The notes: generated from the letters alone by a model not told the origin. A stretch of 24,061 nucleotides of DNA from JASSUD01 sp031963005 (GCA_031963005.1 JASSUL010000018.1:1-24061); one strand, 5' to 3'; positions 15,084 through 22,932 are shown, counted from the first letter of the stretch. Made by a program: numbers and translations.

Positions 15084-15249
15084 GTCTGGGATCCGCATTG
15101 GGCATTTGCGGGCAATCGATCCTTGAAGCCGCGGTACAACATGGGGTGTATGGTCCGCATGCCAAGCGTTAACCCCACCATTGGCACTTTGCGTGCTGAA
15201 CTGGCGATGCATTTAGGCTTTGGCTCACAGGCTTTGCCGCACAGCATCA

Positions 15250-15483
15250 TCAAGACGATGAGTGCTTTGTTTTTGATGATTTTTTTGGGGTAGAGGGGTT
15301 GGTTTGGGTTTGTTTTTTGCTCACTCCTGCTTTTGTCATGGAAATAGCAACCGCTTGTTTCTGGGCTGCTTTTTTGTCTTGAGGGTGACTTTTTCCAATA
15401 TGACCCTCGTCTTTGTACTCATGCATGAGGGTCTTGATGTTTTCGGAAATGACTTGCTTGGATTTTCCTTCCTTTAAAGGCAT
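15250..15483 (-). CDS. Small basic protein, DUF6496-like
   Basis: The protein has 77 residues, starting MPLKEGKSKQVISENIKTLM and passing through KKAAQKQAVAISMTKAG, with a Lys/Ser/Thr tail. The pattern MPLxkGKSkkvISeNI ... rPxkQAvAIAxskAg is that of small DUF6496-type proteins found widely on chromosomes, plasmids and phages. Here a ~15-residue charged insert (YKDEGHIGKSHPQDKKAA) separates the two motifs. AAGGAGA lies upstream of the ATG. The function of the family is unknown; the high Lys content suggests nucleic-acid contact. Confidence 0.65.
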   Translation of the reverse strand: MPLKEGKSKQVISENIKTLMHEYKDEGHIGKSHPQDKKAAQKQAVAISMTKAGVSKKQTQTNPSTPKKSSKTKHSSS

Positions 15484-15729
15484 TTAAATATCTCCTTTTC
15501 TGGTGCGGTTTTTGCTTAGTGGCACCTATGCATACTGATGCTATTAAATAGTATTTAATTTCTATAGCATAAATTTATACTGTATTGAACGTATTTTTAA
15601 TCATATATTTTACCTTTTTAAAAACAAATCGAAAAAGTAAAATTTATGAATACCCAGTAGGTTTCGGCTTTATACATCAAAAATGATGTGGTTTTAAACC
15701 TACCAGGGTATATCTCTCTATATTGACGA

Positions 15730-16368
15730 CTAAGCTAATTCACTATACTGAAACTGATTGTTATAGTTCACGGGTAAATTAATAGCAACGGAGTATTCTG
15801 GTGGATCTTCAAGCATATTGATAGACTCAAATCTAGTCTGCGGAATAGTAAAGTGTGCTTCATAGGGAGGAGGATTTTCTTCATTATCCGAAAAATCGAT
15901 ATAGCTTGACGAACTTAAATCTGCATCCTCTTGTGCTGTGGAGGTTGATTCTGAAGCATATCGTCCTGTAATAAATTCAATATAAAATAGAAGCATAACT
16001 AAGGACAATGAAGCAAACGTCTCACTAATCTTTGCTAATTCTTGAGGCAAATTATTGCCGTAATTATTTATACGAGGTTCATTATTATTTATATGAGCAA
16101 GAGCTCTTTGAGAAGGGCCTGTGCTTGCTGTCGCCAATAGAACAAAAACGCCAATAAAATATTTCGTAAATAAATAATCTTCTGTAGTATCAGATATTGA
16201 AGATTCATTATTTTCTAATGGCTCATATTCGGGAAATATGTCCATGTCTTGAGTGATGGCTACAAAAGGTGTTTGTCTTTGGTTCAGAGGCGATATTTCC
16301 TCATGACGTTGTTGATTAATTCTAAAGCTAAATATATTAGAGAATGAATTGATTATTGAATTGAACAT
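15730..16368 (-). CDS. Membrane orphan protein with two PPxY motifs, candidate effector
   Basis: The protein has 212 residues, AT-rich, with ATG 16368. The N-terminus is polar (MFNSIINSFSNIFSFRINQQ), with a Sec signal absent. Two hydrophobic helices lie at about residues 66-83 (YLFTKYFIGVFVLLATAS) and 115-135 (FASLSLVMLLFYIEFITG), separated by a short polar loop. The C-terminal ~75 residues are acidic and disordered and contain NPPPYEAH (~165-172) and DPPEYSVA (~188-195), two matches to the PPxY consensus. Tandem PPxY motifs on a membrane protein are how eukaryotic adaptors (for example Rsp5/NEDD4 adaptors) and viral late domains recruit WW-domain ubiquitin ligases. That comparison is by motif only; no homologue is known to me. 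It is divergently placed from btuC. Confidence 0.6.
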   Translation of the reverse strand: MFNSIINSFSNIFSFRINQQRHEEISPLNQRQTPFVAITQDMDIFPEYEPLENNESSISDTTEDYLFTKYFIGVFVLLATASTGPSQRALAHINNNEPRINNYGNNLPQELAKISETFASLSLVMLLFYIEFITGRYASESTSTAQEDADLSSSSYIDFSDNEENPPPYEAHFTIPQTRFESINMLEDPPEYSVAINLPVNYNNQFQYSELA

Positions 16369-16699
16369 TTTTTTCTTATGAACAAGATTTTTTATAGAGG
16401 GTATGCGGTATGAGATATCAATATACGGAATAAAATTTCTTTTACCTGATTGCGGTATAGGTAGATTCTAATGATATGCTTATACGAGCAAATCCCTCTA
16501 TGTGATTATTCTTATTCGGTTTGTAGAAACCTTTTAGAAAACTCTTGGCATATTTGATTTTTCTATATAAATTAACGTTATTTTTGATATTAAAAATCAA
16601 AAAAAATACCGATTTTTTTCTTAGTATTTTCAGAATAATTTTTATTTTTACGAAATATGCAATAATTAGATATGTAAATATTTTTCTCTCTTATCGCGC
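16369..16699. other. AT-rich divergent promoter region before btuC
   Basis: The region is very AT-rich, with poly-T runs. It must drive the minus-strand PPxY gene and probably btuC. I looked for a cobalamin riboswitch (B12 box with its paired stems) and see none. A 105-codon + frame at 16545-16862 is a shadow that runs into btuC in another frame. Confidence 0.4.
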
Positions 16700-17710
16700 A
16701 TGCTTTCTCATTATCATCGTATTTCTAGTACGACCTTTCTGTTTTTTCTCTGCGCCCTGTTTGCTTTGGGAGTGTTTTTTGCATCCCTCATGTGCGGCAG
16801 TATGCCTATTCCATTGGCCGAGGTTTGGTGGGCTTTGTGGGGACAAGGCGATCCGGTCATGATCGAGATCGTGCAGCATTTACGCGCTTCTCGCGCGTTA
16901 GCGGGTTTTGGAAGTGGCGGATTATTAGCGGTAGCGGGGGTGTTATTGCAAGTGCTGCTGCGTAACCCTTTAGCCGACCCTTATATTTTGGGCGTGTCTG
17001 GTGGAGCCGCGAGTTTTGCTTTAGGCGCGATGTTACTGGCGTTGCCCTGTATTTCCGTCGAGTTAGCCGCCTGTAGTGGGGCATTATTTGCCATGTTGTT
17101 ATTGCAAGGTTTAGTCAGATACAAATGGACCATGGCATGGACGGAGCCGTTGCACAGTACTTCTCGCTTATTGTTAGCAGGGGTAGCGTTGTCGACGGTG
17201 TGGGGGGCTTTGTTGATGTTGATGCTGTCGATGGCGCCCGACAGGGCATTGCACGGGATGTTATTTTGGTTGGCAGGAGACTTGAACGGTGTTGAACGGG
17301 CATGGCCTGCGGTAAGCGTATTGGGGATTGTGGTCCTATTAGGCGGAATGTATGCCTCAGAATTAAATGTATTGATGCAAGGAGAAGCGCTTGCAAAGAC
17401 GCTAGGGGTGGCGGTAAACCGGCTTCAGTGGTGGATGTATTGGCTAGCGGCGATTGCCACTGCAGTGGCTGTGCTGACCGTAGGTACCTTAGGATTTGTA
17501 GGCTTAATCGTGCCGCATTTTTTACGATTAGGAGTAGGGCATGATCAGCGTATCGTACTTCCGCTAGCGGCTTTAGTAGGAGGGACGGTCGTGATGGGGG
17601 CCGATCTGCTCGCTCGCACCATCGTGGCACCGATGCAGTGGCCCGTAGGCGTGGTGCTGGCTTTGCTAGGTTCGCCGCTTTTTTTATATAAATTATTGCG
17701 TGCACGATAA
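16700..17710 (+). CDS. btuC: Vitamin B12 / corrinoid ABC transporter permease BtuC
   Basis: This is the membrane subunit of a FecCD-type importer that moves cobalamin across the inner membrane, working with BtuD and periplasmic BtuF. The 336 residues form about ten hydrophobic helices. Family hallmarks are LLQVLLRNPLADPYILGVSG (~90-109), the coupling-helix region GEALAKTLGVAVNRLQ (~229-244) and GTLGFVGLIVPHFLRLGVGH (~262-281). Length is normal (E. coli BtuC 326). ATG 16700 has no clear Shine-Dalgarno site. It lies two bases before the first possible btuD start, so the two are cotranscribed. FecCD permeases of haem or siderophore systems look alike; the B12 assignment leans on the btuF neighbour. 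Confidence 0.85.
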   Translation: MLSHYHRISSTTFLFFLCALFALGVFFASLMCGSMPIPLAEVWWALWGQGDPVMIEIVQHLRASRALAGFGSGGLLAVAGVLLQVLLRNPLADPYILGVSGGAASFALGAMLLALPCISVELAACSGALFAMLLLQGLVRYKWTMAWTEPLHSTSRLLLAGVALSTVWGALLMLMLSMAPDRALHGMLFWLAGDLNGVERAWPAVSVLGIVVLLGGMYASELNVLMQGEALAKTLGVAVNRLQWWMYWLAAIATAVAVLTVGTLGFVGLIVPHFLRLGVGHDQRIVLPLAALVGGTVVMGADLLARTIVAPMQWPVGVVLALLGSPLFLYKLLRAR

Positions 17711-17742
17711 CCGTGTATACAAGAAAAGGACCCGCAGAGGAA

Positions 17743-18582
17743 ATGTCTTCTACGCGATGGGATGATGTTTTAAGCCTGCAGAAAGTGACCTTACAGTTTG
17801 GTACGAGCAGGATCGTGACGCACTGCTCCCAGGATTTTGCGCCTGGGCAGCGGTGGTGTGTCATGGGTCCGAATGGAGCAGGCAAAACCACCTTTATTCA
17901 AATGCTAGCGGGTTTAAGAGTTCCGCAGAAAGGGCAGATCTCCTTAGCAGGCCGAAGTTTATCGGATTGGCCCTTGATCGAACTAGCACGACGCCGAGCC
18001 TGGATGCCGCAAATCTGGCAAGATGCTTTTCCATTGAGTGTGATGGAGTGCTTGTTATTTGCTCAGTATCCGTATTGTAAAGCTGATGGCCCATCTTGGT
18101 ATTTTTGGAAAAAAGACGCTTTACACCGCTATGAAGCGGCTCAGCATAGAGTACGGACTATCCTGGAGATCCTCGAGCTGACCTCGTTTGCGACGCGCTC
18201 TGTCAATACATTATCTGGCGGAGAGCGCCAGCGCGTCGCGCTGGCAGCGGCTTTATGTCAGGACACGCCATTTTTATTATTGGATGAGCCGTTCGCGCAT
18301 ATGGATATTCCACACCAACTCAACAGTTTGCGTGTATTACGCGCGCACTGTGAGGTACAGGCAGCGCATGGAGCAGGGTGTGTGATTTTTTCTAGTCATG
18401 ATTTTTATACGACCCGCCTTTTTGCTACCCATGTGCTCCTTCTCGATGGTTTAGGGGGGGTGGTGGCAGGCCCTGTACATGAGGTATTAACTGCGCAGTG
18501 TGTCAGTCGTGCGTTTGGGCATCCTTTCCGGTTAATAGAGGATCCTTCGGAGGGATTAGCCTTTTTAATGCCCGTCCTCTAG
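17743..18582 (+). CDS. btuD: Vitamin B12 / corrinoid ABC transporter ATPase BtuD
   Basis: This is the ATPase that powers BtuC. Motifs (numbered from the GTG at 17713): Walker A GPNGAGKT (52-59), Q-loop at MPQ (~100), signature LSGGERQRVALAAAL (167-181), Walker B FLLLDEP (187-193) and H-loop SSHD (His 229). All are intact. I prefer ATG 17743, with AAAAGGA about 10 bases upstream, over GTG 17713, which directly follows the btuC stop. Its last 18 bases overlap, tail to tail, the 3' end of btuF on the other strand, so no room is left for a separate terminator between them. Confidence 0.87.
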   Translation: MSSTRWDDVLSLQKVTLQFGTSRIVTHCSQDFAPGQRWCVMGPNGAGKTTFIQMLAGLRVPQKGQISLAGRSLSDWPLIELARRRAWMPQIWQDAFPLSVMECLLFAQYPYCKADGPSWYFWKKDALHRYEAAQHRVRTILEILELTSFATRSVNTLSGGERQRVALAAALCQDTPFLLLDEPFAHMDIPHQLNSLRVLRAHCEVQAAHGAGCVIFSSHDFYTTRLFATHVLLLDGLGGVVAGPVHEVLTAQCVSRAFGHPFRLIEDPSEGLAFLMPVL

Positions 18583-19608
18583 TTTTTGGTTGCCATGGGG
18601 CGCAGAGGTTTCCGGTTGGAGCCGCGTGCGTCGAACATCCTCTAATATCGCGCATAATTGTCTTCCACCTTGCACGAGACGTGGCCCGGGGCGATCGAGC
18701 AGGGCACTCTGAATGGAGAAAGTCTGTGGGTAAAAAAGAGTCGAAGCGGGTTTTTTAGAGATCTTGGCCTGAAGCTCAGCAGGTAATGGGTTTGCAGGCA
18801 GTGGATCTGTTTGTGCGTCTTGATTTTGACGCGCCGAAGCAGACTGTGTAGTAGTGGGCTGGCTGATAATGATGACGTCGGGTTTTGTGGCCAACATGGC
18901 TTCTGTGGAGACAATGGGCGCGGAGGAGAGCTGCGTTGCGAATACATTGATACCTGCACAGTTTTTCAGGAGATCATTGATCAGTGCTTGCCCGTTGAGA
19001 GTGATCAATGGTCTGTCAGCAACTTGATAAAACACCCGTACCGGCACATGGTGTGCATAGCGTTGACGCAATGCGTTGATATCCTTTTCAAATTGGGTCG
19101 CGGCTGCATATGCAGTGGCGCTAGTGCCTAGCAGTGTCCCTAGGCGTTTGAGGGTAGTAGCAATATCTCGTAATGTGTGGGGGTCGCTGTAAAATATGGG
19201 GATATGCAGTGCGTGTAGCCTGTCCAAAACGCGCTGGGCACCAGGTTGTTTCCAAGCGACTATGAGATCGGGTTTTAGCGACACAATGCGCTCTATATCT
19301 AGTGCGCGATAATTGCCTACCCGCGGGAGTGCTTGGGCTTCGACAGGATAATCGCTGTAAGCGACAGCGCCTATCAGCGCTTTATGACCGCCAGCCGCAT
19401 AGAGTAGCTCCGTGGTATGGGGCGCAAGGCTAATGACGCGTTGTGCGGGATGACTTAGGGTGACGTGCCGTCCTGTGTCATCGATGACGCTGATAGGGCC
19501 CGGAGCATAGGGCCGCGCTGGATTCGCATGCGTAGCGGAGGATCCAAATACCCATGCAAACCCTAAAAACAGGATACAACGCCCTAGATCCCCCATTCTC
19601 TTGCCCAT
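18565..19608 (-). CDS. btuF: Periplasmic corrinoid-binding protein BtuF-like
   Basis: This is a class-III substrate-binding protein that delivers cobalamin to BtuCD. Start choices are TTG 19647 (overlapping the panD stop), ATG 19608 and ATG 19596. ATG 19608 or 19596 gives a normal signal peptide (basic GKRM..., hydrophobic CILFLGFAWVFGSSA, cleavage after THA). The fold's landmarks follow: IDDTGRHVTLSHPAQRVISL, LAPHTTELLYAAGG, PRVGNYRALDIERIVSLKPD LIVAW (split here for length), and LITLNGQALINDLLKNCAGI in the second lobe. The C-terminal part carries an insertion rich in Ser/Gln/Thr (TTTQSASARQNQDAQ). It is transcribed opposite to btuCD and overlaps btuD's end by 18 bp, and is closely linked to panD. 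Confidence 0.8.
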   Translation of the reverse strand: MGKRMGDLGRCILFLGFAWVFGSSATHANPARPYAPGPISVIDDTGRHVTLSHPAQRVISLAPHTTELLYAAGGHKALIGAVAYSDYPVEAQALPRVGNYRALDIERIVSLKPDLIVAWKQPGAQRVLDRLHALHIPIFYSDPHTLRDIATTLKRLGTLLGTSATAYAAATQFEKDINALRQRYAHHVPVRVFYQVADRPLITLNGQALINDLLKNCAGINVFATQLSSAPIVSTEAMLATKPDVIIISQPTTTQSASARQNQDAQTDPLPANPLPAELQAKISKKPASTLFYPQTFSIQSALLDRPGPRLVQGGRQLCAILEDVRRTRLQPETSAPHGNQKLEDGH

Positions 19609-19643
19609 ATTTGGGTTAGTAATACGTTTGCGCGATTGCGTAT

Positions 19644-20030
19644 TCAAGAGGTTTGAAGCGGCACATAGTTGCGTTGCTCGCGAATACGATTATTTTCATC
19701 GACAAACACTAGCTGCGGCTTTGCTTGGCCCGAACGGATACGCTCTTCTTCAAAGAGCGCAAAAGAAGCAATGATAATCAAATCCCCACATTGCGCGCGC
19801 CGAGCTGCAGATCCATTCAGCGAGATGATGCCACTCCCTCGCTCTGCGCGTATGGCATAGGTTGAGAGCCTTTCTCCGTTAGCAATATTCCAAATATCGA
19901 TTTTTTCATTTTCGATGATATTGGCTGCATCGAGTAGGTCTTCGTCAATGGCGCAAGAACCTTCATAATGTAGCTCACAGTGCGTCACTGTGGCGCGGTG
20001 GATTTTAGATTTAAGTAAAATACGTTGCAT
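19644..20030 (-). CDS. panD: Aspartate 1-decarboxylase PanD precursor
   Basis: PanD converts L-aspartate to beta-alanine for pantothenate/CoA synthesis. It is made as an inactive proenzyme that cuts itself at Gly-Ser to form a pyruvoyl group. The site is plainly visible: HYEGSCAID, cleavage between G24 and S25. Downstream conserved segments are present too (NIANGERLSTYAIRAERGSG, ISLNGSAARRAQCGDLIIIA). Length 128 is normal, and the sequence has a Burkholderia-like character. ATG 20030 has AAGG 7 bases upstream. The stop overlaps a possible btuF TTG start, suggesting a panD-btuF transcript. No panB or panC is seen, so pantoate must come from elsewhere in the genome or the host. Confidence 0.93.
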   Translation of the reverse strand: MQRILLKSKIHRATVTHCELHYEGSCAIDEDLLDAANIIENEKIDIWNIANGERLSTYAIRAERGSGIISLNGSAARRAQCGDLIIIASFALFEEERIRSGQAKPQLVFVDENNRIREQRNYVPLQTS

Positions 20031-20060
20031 GAAATACCTTGTTCCTTGAGGCTAAATCAC

Positions 20061-20222
20061 TAAGAATCTGTTTATTATTTCCCAAAAGGGCCCCTCTTTG
20101 CGTATTTGATAACCATGGGGTGCGGTGCTCGGGATCCTCACTGTACTCAAGTACAGTTCCGGTCCCTGCGCTCCTGCTCCCCCAAATAGGAACCCTTTTG
20201 GAAGATACTAAACAGATTCTAA
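20061..20222. repeat. 160-bp imperfect palindrome, MITE- or REP-like element
   Basis: Outer arms TAAGAATCTGTTTA (20061-20074) and TAAACAGATTCTAA (20209-20222) are inverted copies (13/14). Further in, CCCAAAAGGG faces CCCTTTTGG, and the centre is CTGTACT-CA-AGTACAG (20141-20156). The two halves show similar sequence almost throughout when one is reversed. It lies between the ychF stop and the panD start and can be read as an open frame on both strands, which are artefacts. Length and symmetry suggest a non-autonomous mobile repeat or a large RNA hairpin. Confidence 0.7.
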
Positions 20223-20281
20223 GAGCCTTTTCAAAGATGAGAAAAACTAAAATAAAAAATATCGGATCTAAATCCATGAGC

Positions 20282-21388
20282 CTACAGGTGGGATTTCTGC
20301 TGAAAGAGGAAATTCAGAATATCTCCATCGCGCACGACATACTCCTTCCCTTCTGCGCGCATTTTGCCGGCTTCCTTGGCCCCTTTTTCCCCTTTGTATG
20401 CCAGAAAATCTTCATACGCGATGGTCTGTGCACGGATAAATCCCTTTTCAAAATCGCTATGTATTGCACCAGCGGCTTGGGGTGCCGTGTCGCCTAGATG
20501 AATAGTCCAAGCGCGTACTTCCATTTCCCCGACGGTAAAAAAAGTATGTAGGCCTAGTAAGTGAAATGCGGTTTTGGCAACACGATCCAACCCGGGCTCT
20601 TCTAATCCCATATCTTGTAGAAAAATCGCTTTATCTTCTTTCTCCAAACCCGCAATTTCAGCCTCCATAGCAGCACATATGACCGCGACCGGAGTGTTTT
20701 CAGCCGCTGCGTGACGCTCTAATGCTTCGAGAAGAGGATTGTTTTGAAAACCTTGCTCGCTGACATTCGCGATATACATCATGGGCTTGATGGTGAGTAA
20801 TTGTAAAGAAGTCAGGCGTGCTATTTCTTCCTCTGCCAACCCTAATGTACGTATGCGCCGTCCTTCATTGAGTGCGGCATGGACTCGGTTTAATAATGCT
20901 AGCCACTGCGTCGCTTCTTTATCGTTCCCCGATTTTGCGGCTTTCGTATAACGAATAATCGCTTTATCGACCGTATTTAAATCTGCGAGCGCCAGTTCGG
21001 TATGGATTACATCAATATCAGAAAGCGGGTCCACGGTACCTGCGACATGCACTACGTCAGGATCCTCGAAGCAACGCACAACATGGGCAATCGCATCAGT
21101 ACTGCGGATATTTTCTAAAAATTGGTTGCCAAGCCCTTCTCCTTTGGATGCTCCTGCGACTAAACCGGCAATATCCACAAATTCGACCACAGCAGGAACA
21201 ATTCTTTGCGGTTGGGCAATGTCCGCTAGTTCATTCAATCGATCATCTGGCACGGCCACAATGCCGATATTAGGGAGAATGGTACAAAATGGATAATTTT
21301 CAGCAGCAATCTCCCCTTTCGTGAGTGCGTTGAAAAGAGTGGATTTCCCCACATTCGGTAATCCCACGATTCCACATTTAAGACTCAT
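20282..21388 (-). CDS. ychF: Redox-regulated ribosome-associated ATPase/GTPase YchF (OLA1 family)
   Basis: YchF is a conserved Obg-family P-loop ATPase that binds ribosomes and affects stress responses. The start is ATG 21388 (MSLKCGIVGLPNVG), with AAGGTAGG just upstream; an earlier ATG at 21454 would add an unrelated 22-residue leader. G1 is GLPNVGKST, G3 is DIAGLVAGASKGEGLGN, and the family's altered G4 is present as NVSE. The C-terminal TGS domain runs from about residue 280 (FFTVGEMEVRAWTI) to GKEYVVRDGDILNFLF. The protein has 368 residues (E. coli 363), with a few extra at the C-terminus. Intact and presumably essential. Confidence 0.93.
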   Translation of the reverse strand: MSLKCGIVGLPNVGKSTLFNALTKGEIAAENYPFCTILPNIGIVAVPDDRLNELADIAQPQRIVPAVVEFVDIAGLVAGASKGEGLGNQFLENIRSTDAIAHVVRCFEDPDVVHVAGTVDPLSDIDVIHTELALADLNTVDKAIIRYTKAAKSGNDKEATQWLALLNRVHAALNEGRRIRTLGLAEEEIARLTSLQLLTIKPMMYIANVSEQGFQNNPLLEALERHAAAENTPVAVICAAMEAEIAGLEKEDKAIFLQDMGLEEPGLDRVAKTAFHLLGLHTFFTVGEMEVRAWTIHLGDTAPQAAGAIHSDFEKGFIRAQTIAYEDFLAYKGEKGAKEAGKMRAEGKEYVVRDGDILNFLFQQKSHL

Positions 21389-21530
21389 ACCTACCTTGAA
21401 AGAGAAAAACGTATCCAGCGCGTAGCCAGCAAATAGGCCCAAGATGGAGTGCAAGCGGTGCTCTCATTCGGGAAGAGATGATTTTCCCTGGATGAGTAAT
21501 CATGCCCATGCTGCCTATGGATAACGATAC

Positions 21531-21559
21531 AAAAAGACCCGTGAAGCGCAAAGCTTCAC
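21531..21559 (-). terminator. Probable rho-independent terminator after the PLD gene
   Basis: On the minus strand GTGAAGC-TTTGC-GCTTCAC (a perfect 7-bp stem, 5-base loop) is followed after GGGTC by TTTTT. It lies about 70 bases past the stop of the phospholipase-D-like gene and before ychF. Confidence 0.55.
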
Positions 21560-21625
21560 CAAAAAGTCGAATAATAAAATAGTTAGGAAGGGACTGGCTG
21601 ATTTTTGGGCAATTGTAGACACACC

Positions 21626-22216
21626 CTAGGGTAAAAAACTAGAACGCTTTTTATGTGGCTCTATGCGAGAGACATACGGTAAGGCTTCTTGATACAGCCG
21701 TACAAACTCCGTCGCATAGTGCGTAGTTAGGCTAGGCGCATGGCGGAAAATGGTAAAGTTTTCTGCATTTCTTTGATTGCCGGCATAAGTAAAATTCATT
21801 GAGCCAAAGCCTACCGCATCGTCGGCTACGATAAATTTATGATGCATGATGGCATAGCGATGGTTAATGCGCACATCTATCCCATGCGCGATGAGCTGCG
21901 GTGCTGTACTGACCCGACTCAATTCATTAGATTTATCCAAGACCAAATGCACTTGCACGCCACGCAAATGCGCATCCTCGAGTGCCCGCGTAATTTCTCT
22001 AGAGGTAAATGCATAGCCGGCTAGGAAAATGCGGCGTTTTGCACTTTGAATAAATTGCACCACCATCGCACTGCATGTATGCGTATAAGAAAAACAGGGC
22101 TCTACCGTAACACCACAGGGCAGTGTCTCCAAAGCAGCTTGTACAGGCGCAACATTTCCTAAAAGCACGGTACTGATGACGAGGAGATATTTTTTGAATG
22201 CGGGGGTAAAAAGCAT
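21626..22216 (-). CDS. Secreted phospholipase D-type nuclease (single HKD motif)
   Basis: The 196-residue protein has a Sec signal peptide (FKKYLLVISTVLLG ... PVQA, cleavage near residue 27) and one complete HKD motif: HHKFIVADDAVGFGSMNFT, with His125, Lys127 and Asp132/133 and the GSxN element. Single-HKD proteins of this size, such as the Nuc endonuclease, dimerise to build the active site and cut DNA without sequence preference in the periplasm or outside. Preceding segments IFLAGYAFTSREITRALEDA and GVQVHLVLDK are typical of the fold. Only the tail (EPHKKRSSFLP) is variable. Phosphodiesterase action on phospholipids cannot be excluded from sequence. The gene is intact and ends before a probable terminator. 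Confidence 0.82.
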   Translation of the reverse strand: MLFTPAFKKYLLVISTVLLGNVAPVQAALETLPCGVTVEPCFSYTHTCSAMVVQFIQSAKRRIFLAGYAFTSREITRALEDAHLRGVQVHLVLDKSNELSRVSTAPQLIAHGIDVRINHRYAIMHHKFIVADDAVGFGSMNFTYAGNQRNAENFTIFRHAPSLTTHYATEFVRLYQEALPYVSRIEPHKKRSSFLP

Positions 22217-22230
22217 GGCGGTGTGGTTCT

Positions 22231-22341
22231 TTATGGGGCGGATATCCGCAGTGTGGCTTTAAATTAGGAGTGATGCAATATTTGCGCAAGGACGAGGCCA
22301 ATCCCAACTCCGTGGTTGAAGACTATCACACGCATTTTTAA
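22231..22341 (+). pseudogene. Short fragment, possibly of a monothiol glutaredoxin
   Basis: The + frame reads LWGGYPQCGFKLGVMQYLRK and then DEANPNSVVEDYHTHF before TAA. The GxPQCGFxxxxxqxLR string resembles the active-site region of GrxD-type monothiol glutaredoxins (FPQCGFS ... LK), and another frame just before it gives VVLY, as in VVLFMKG. The rest of a glutaredoxin is absent and the tail does not fit, so this is tentative. Confidence 0.25.
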
Positions 22342-22578
22342 CCTTTCGCTTTATCTTAAAAAAAGTGTACTACCTTGCCTTAGCATCCCTAGCTATAGAG
22401 TGATGAAGACATTATCTTAGGTAACTTCGTATTTTAATACATTTTTTCTCTATTTTTCGATTATTCGCACATAGTTAATAATAATTAATATGAATAAAAA
22501 TACACAAAAATATATTTATATTTTTTAAATATAAATGTGAAATATTTTTATTAAAATTACTTTGTGCTGGAGAAATAT

Positions 22579-22932
22579 ATGAAACCTATAAGCAATCAAC
22601 ATAATAAAATTCAGATGGATGCCACAGAGAATTCACCGGTAACACAACAACCTCAGCCTGCATATATGAAGCGAAAGAGCATTGTGTTAGAACATCTTCC
22701 TAGTAGTTCTATATCTCAAAATCAGTCCTCTAATCCCCCTATCTTAGAAAAAATTGAAAAGGGAGCAAAATTTACTGGGCAGTGTTGCTGTGCAGTAGGT
22801 ACCGGCACTCTTGAGATTATTGCTCCAGTTGTGGTAGGCATTTTAACCATAGCAACTGCACCAGTGCATTACATAGCACAAGGAATAGAAAATATCACGG
22901 ATGGCCGTTGCTGTAATCGCAGCGAATTATAA
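22579..22932 (+). CDS. Small Cys-rich orphan protein with one membrane segment, candidate effector
   Basis: ATG 22579 (MKPISNQHNK) has GGAGAA about 7 bases upstream and is preferred to GTG 22564. The 117 residues start with a 60-residue polar disordered section (ENSPVTQQPQPAYMKRKS, SSSISQNQSSNPP). A glycine/cysteine turn (GQCCCAVGTGTLEI) leads into one hydrophobic helix (IIAPVVVGILTIATAPVHYI), and the end is RCCNRSEL. Two Cys clusters on either side of a membrane helix suggest lipidation or metal binding, but no lipobox is present. No known family. AT-rich flanks and N-terminal style match the other orphans. Confidence 0.55.
   Translation: MKPISNQHNKIQMDATENSPVTQQPQPAYMKRKSIVLEHLPSSSISQNQSSNPPILEKIEKGAKFTGQCCCAVGTGTLEIIAPVVVGILTIATAPVHYIAQGIENITDGRCCNRSEL

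Noticed and set aside
16369..16699. Cobalamin riboswitch before btuC
   Set aside because: I could find neither a B12-box-like core nor the flanking stems in this AT-rich stretch.
17115..17891. Minus-strand 258-codon ORF opposite btuC/btuD
   Set aside because: Shadow of two well-supported genes; its composition (Pro/Ser/Arg-rich without domains) is that of antisense.
20011..20497. ORFs on both strands across the panD-ychF spacer
   Set aside because: They are produced by a long palindrome and have no ribosome-binding sites.
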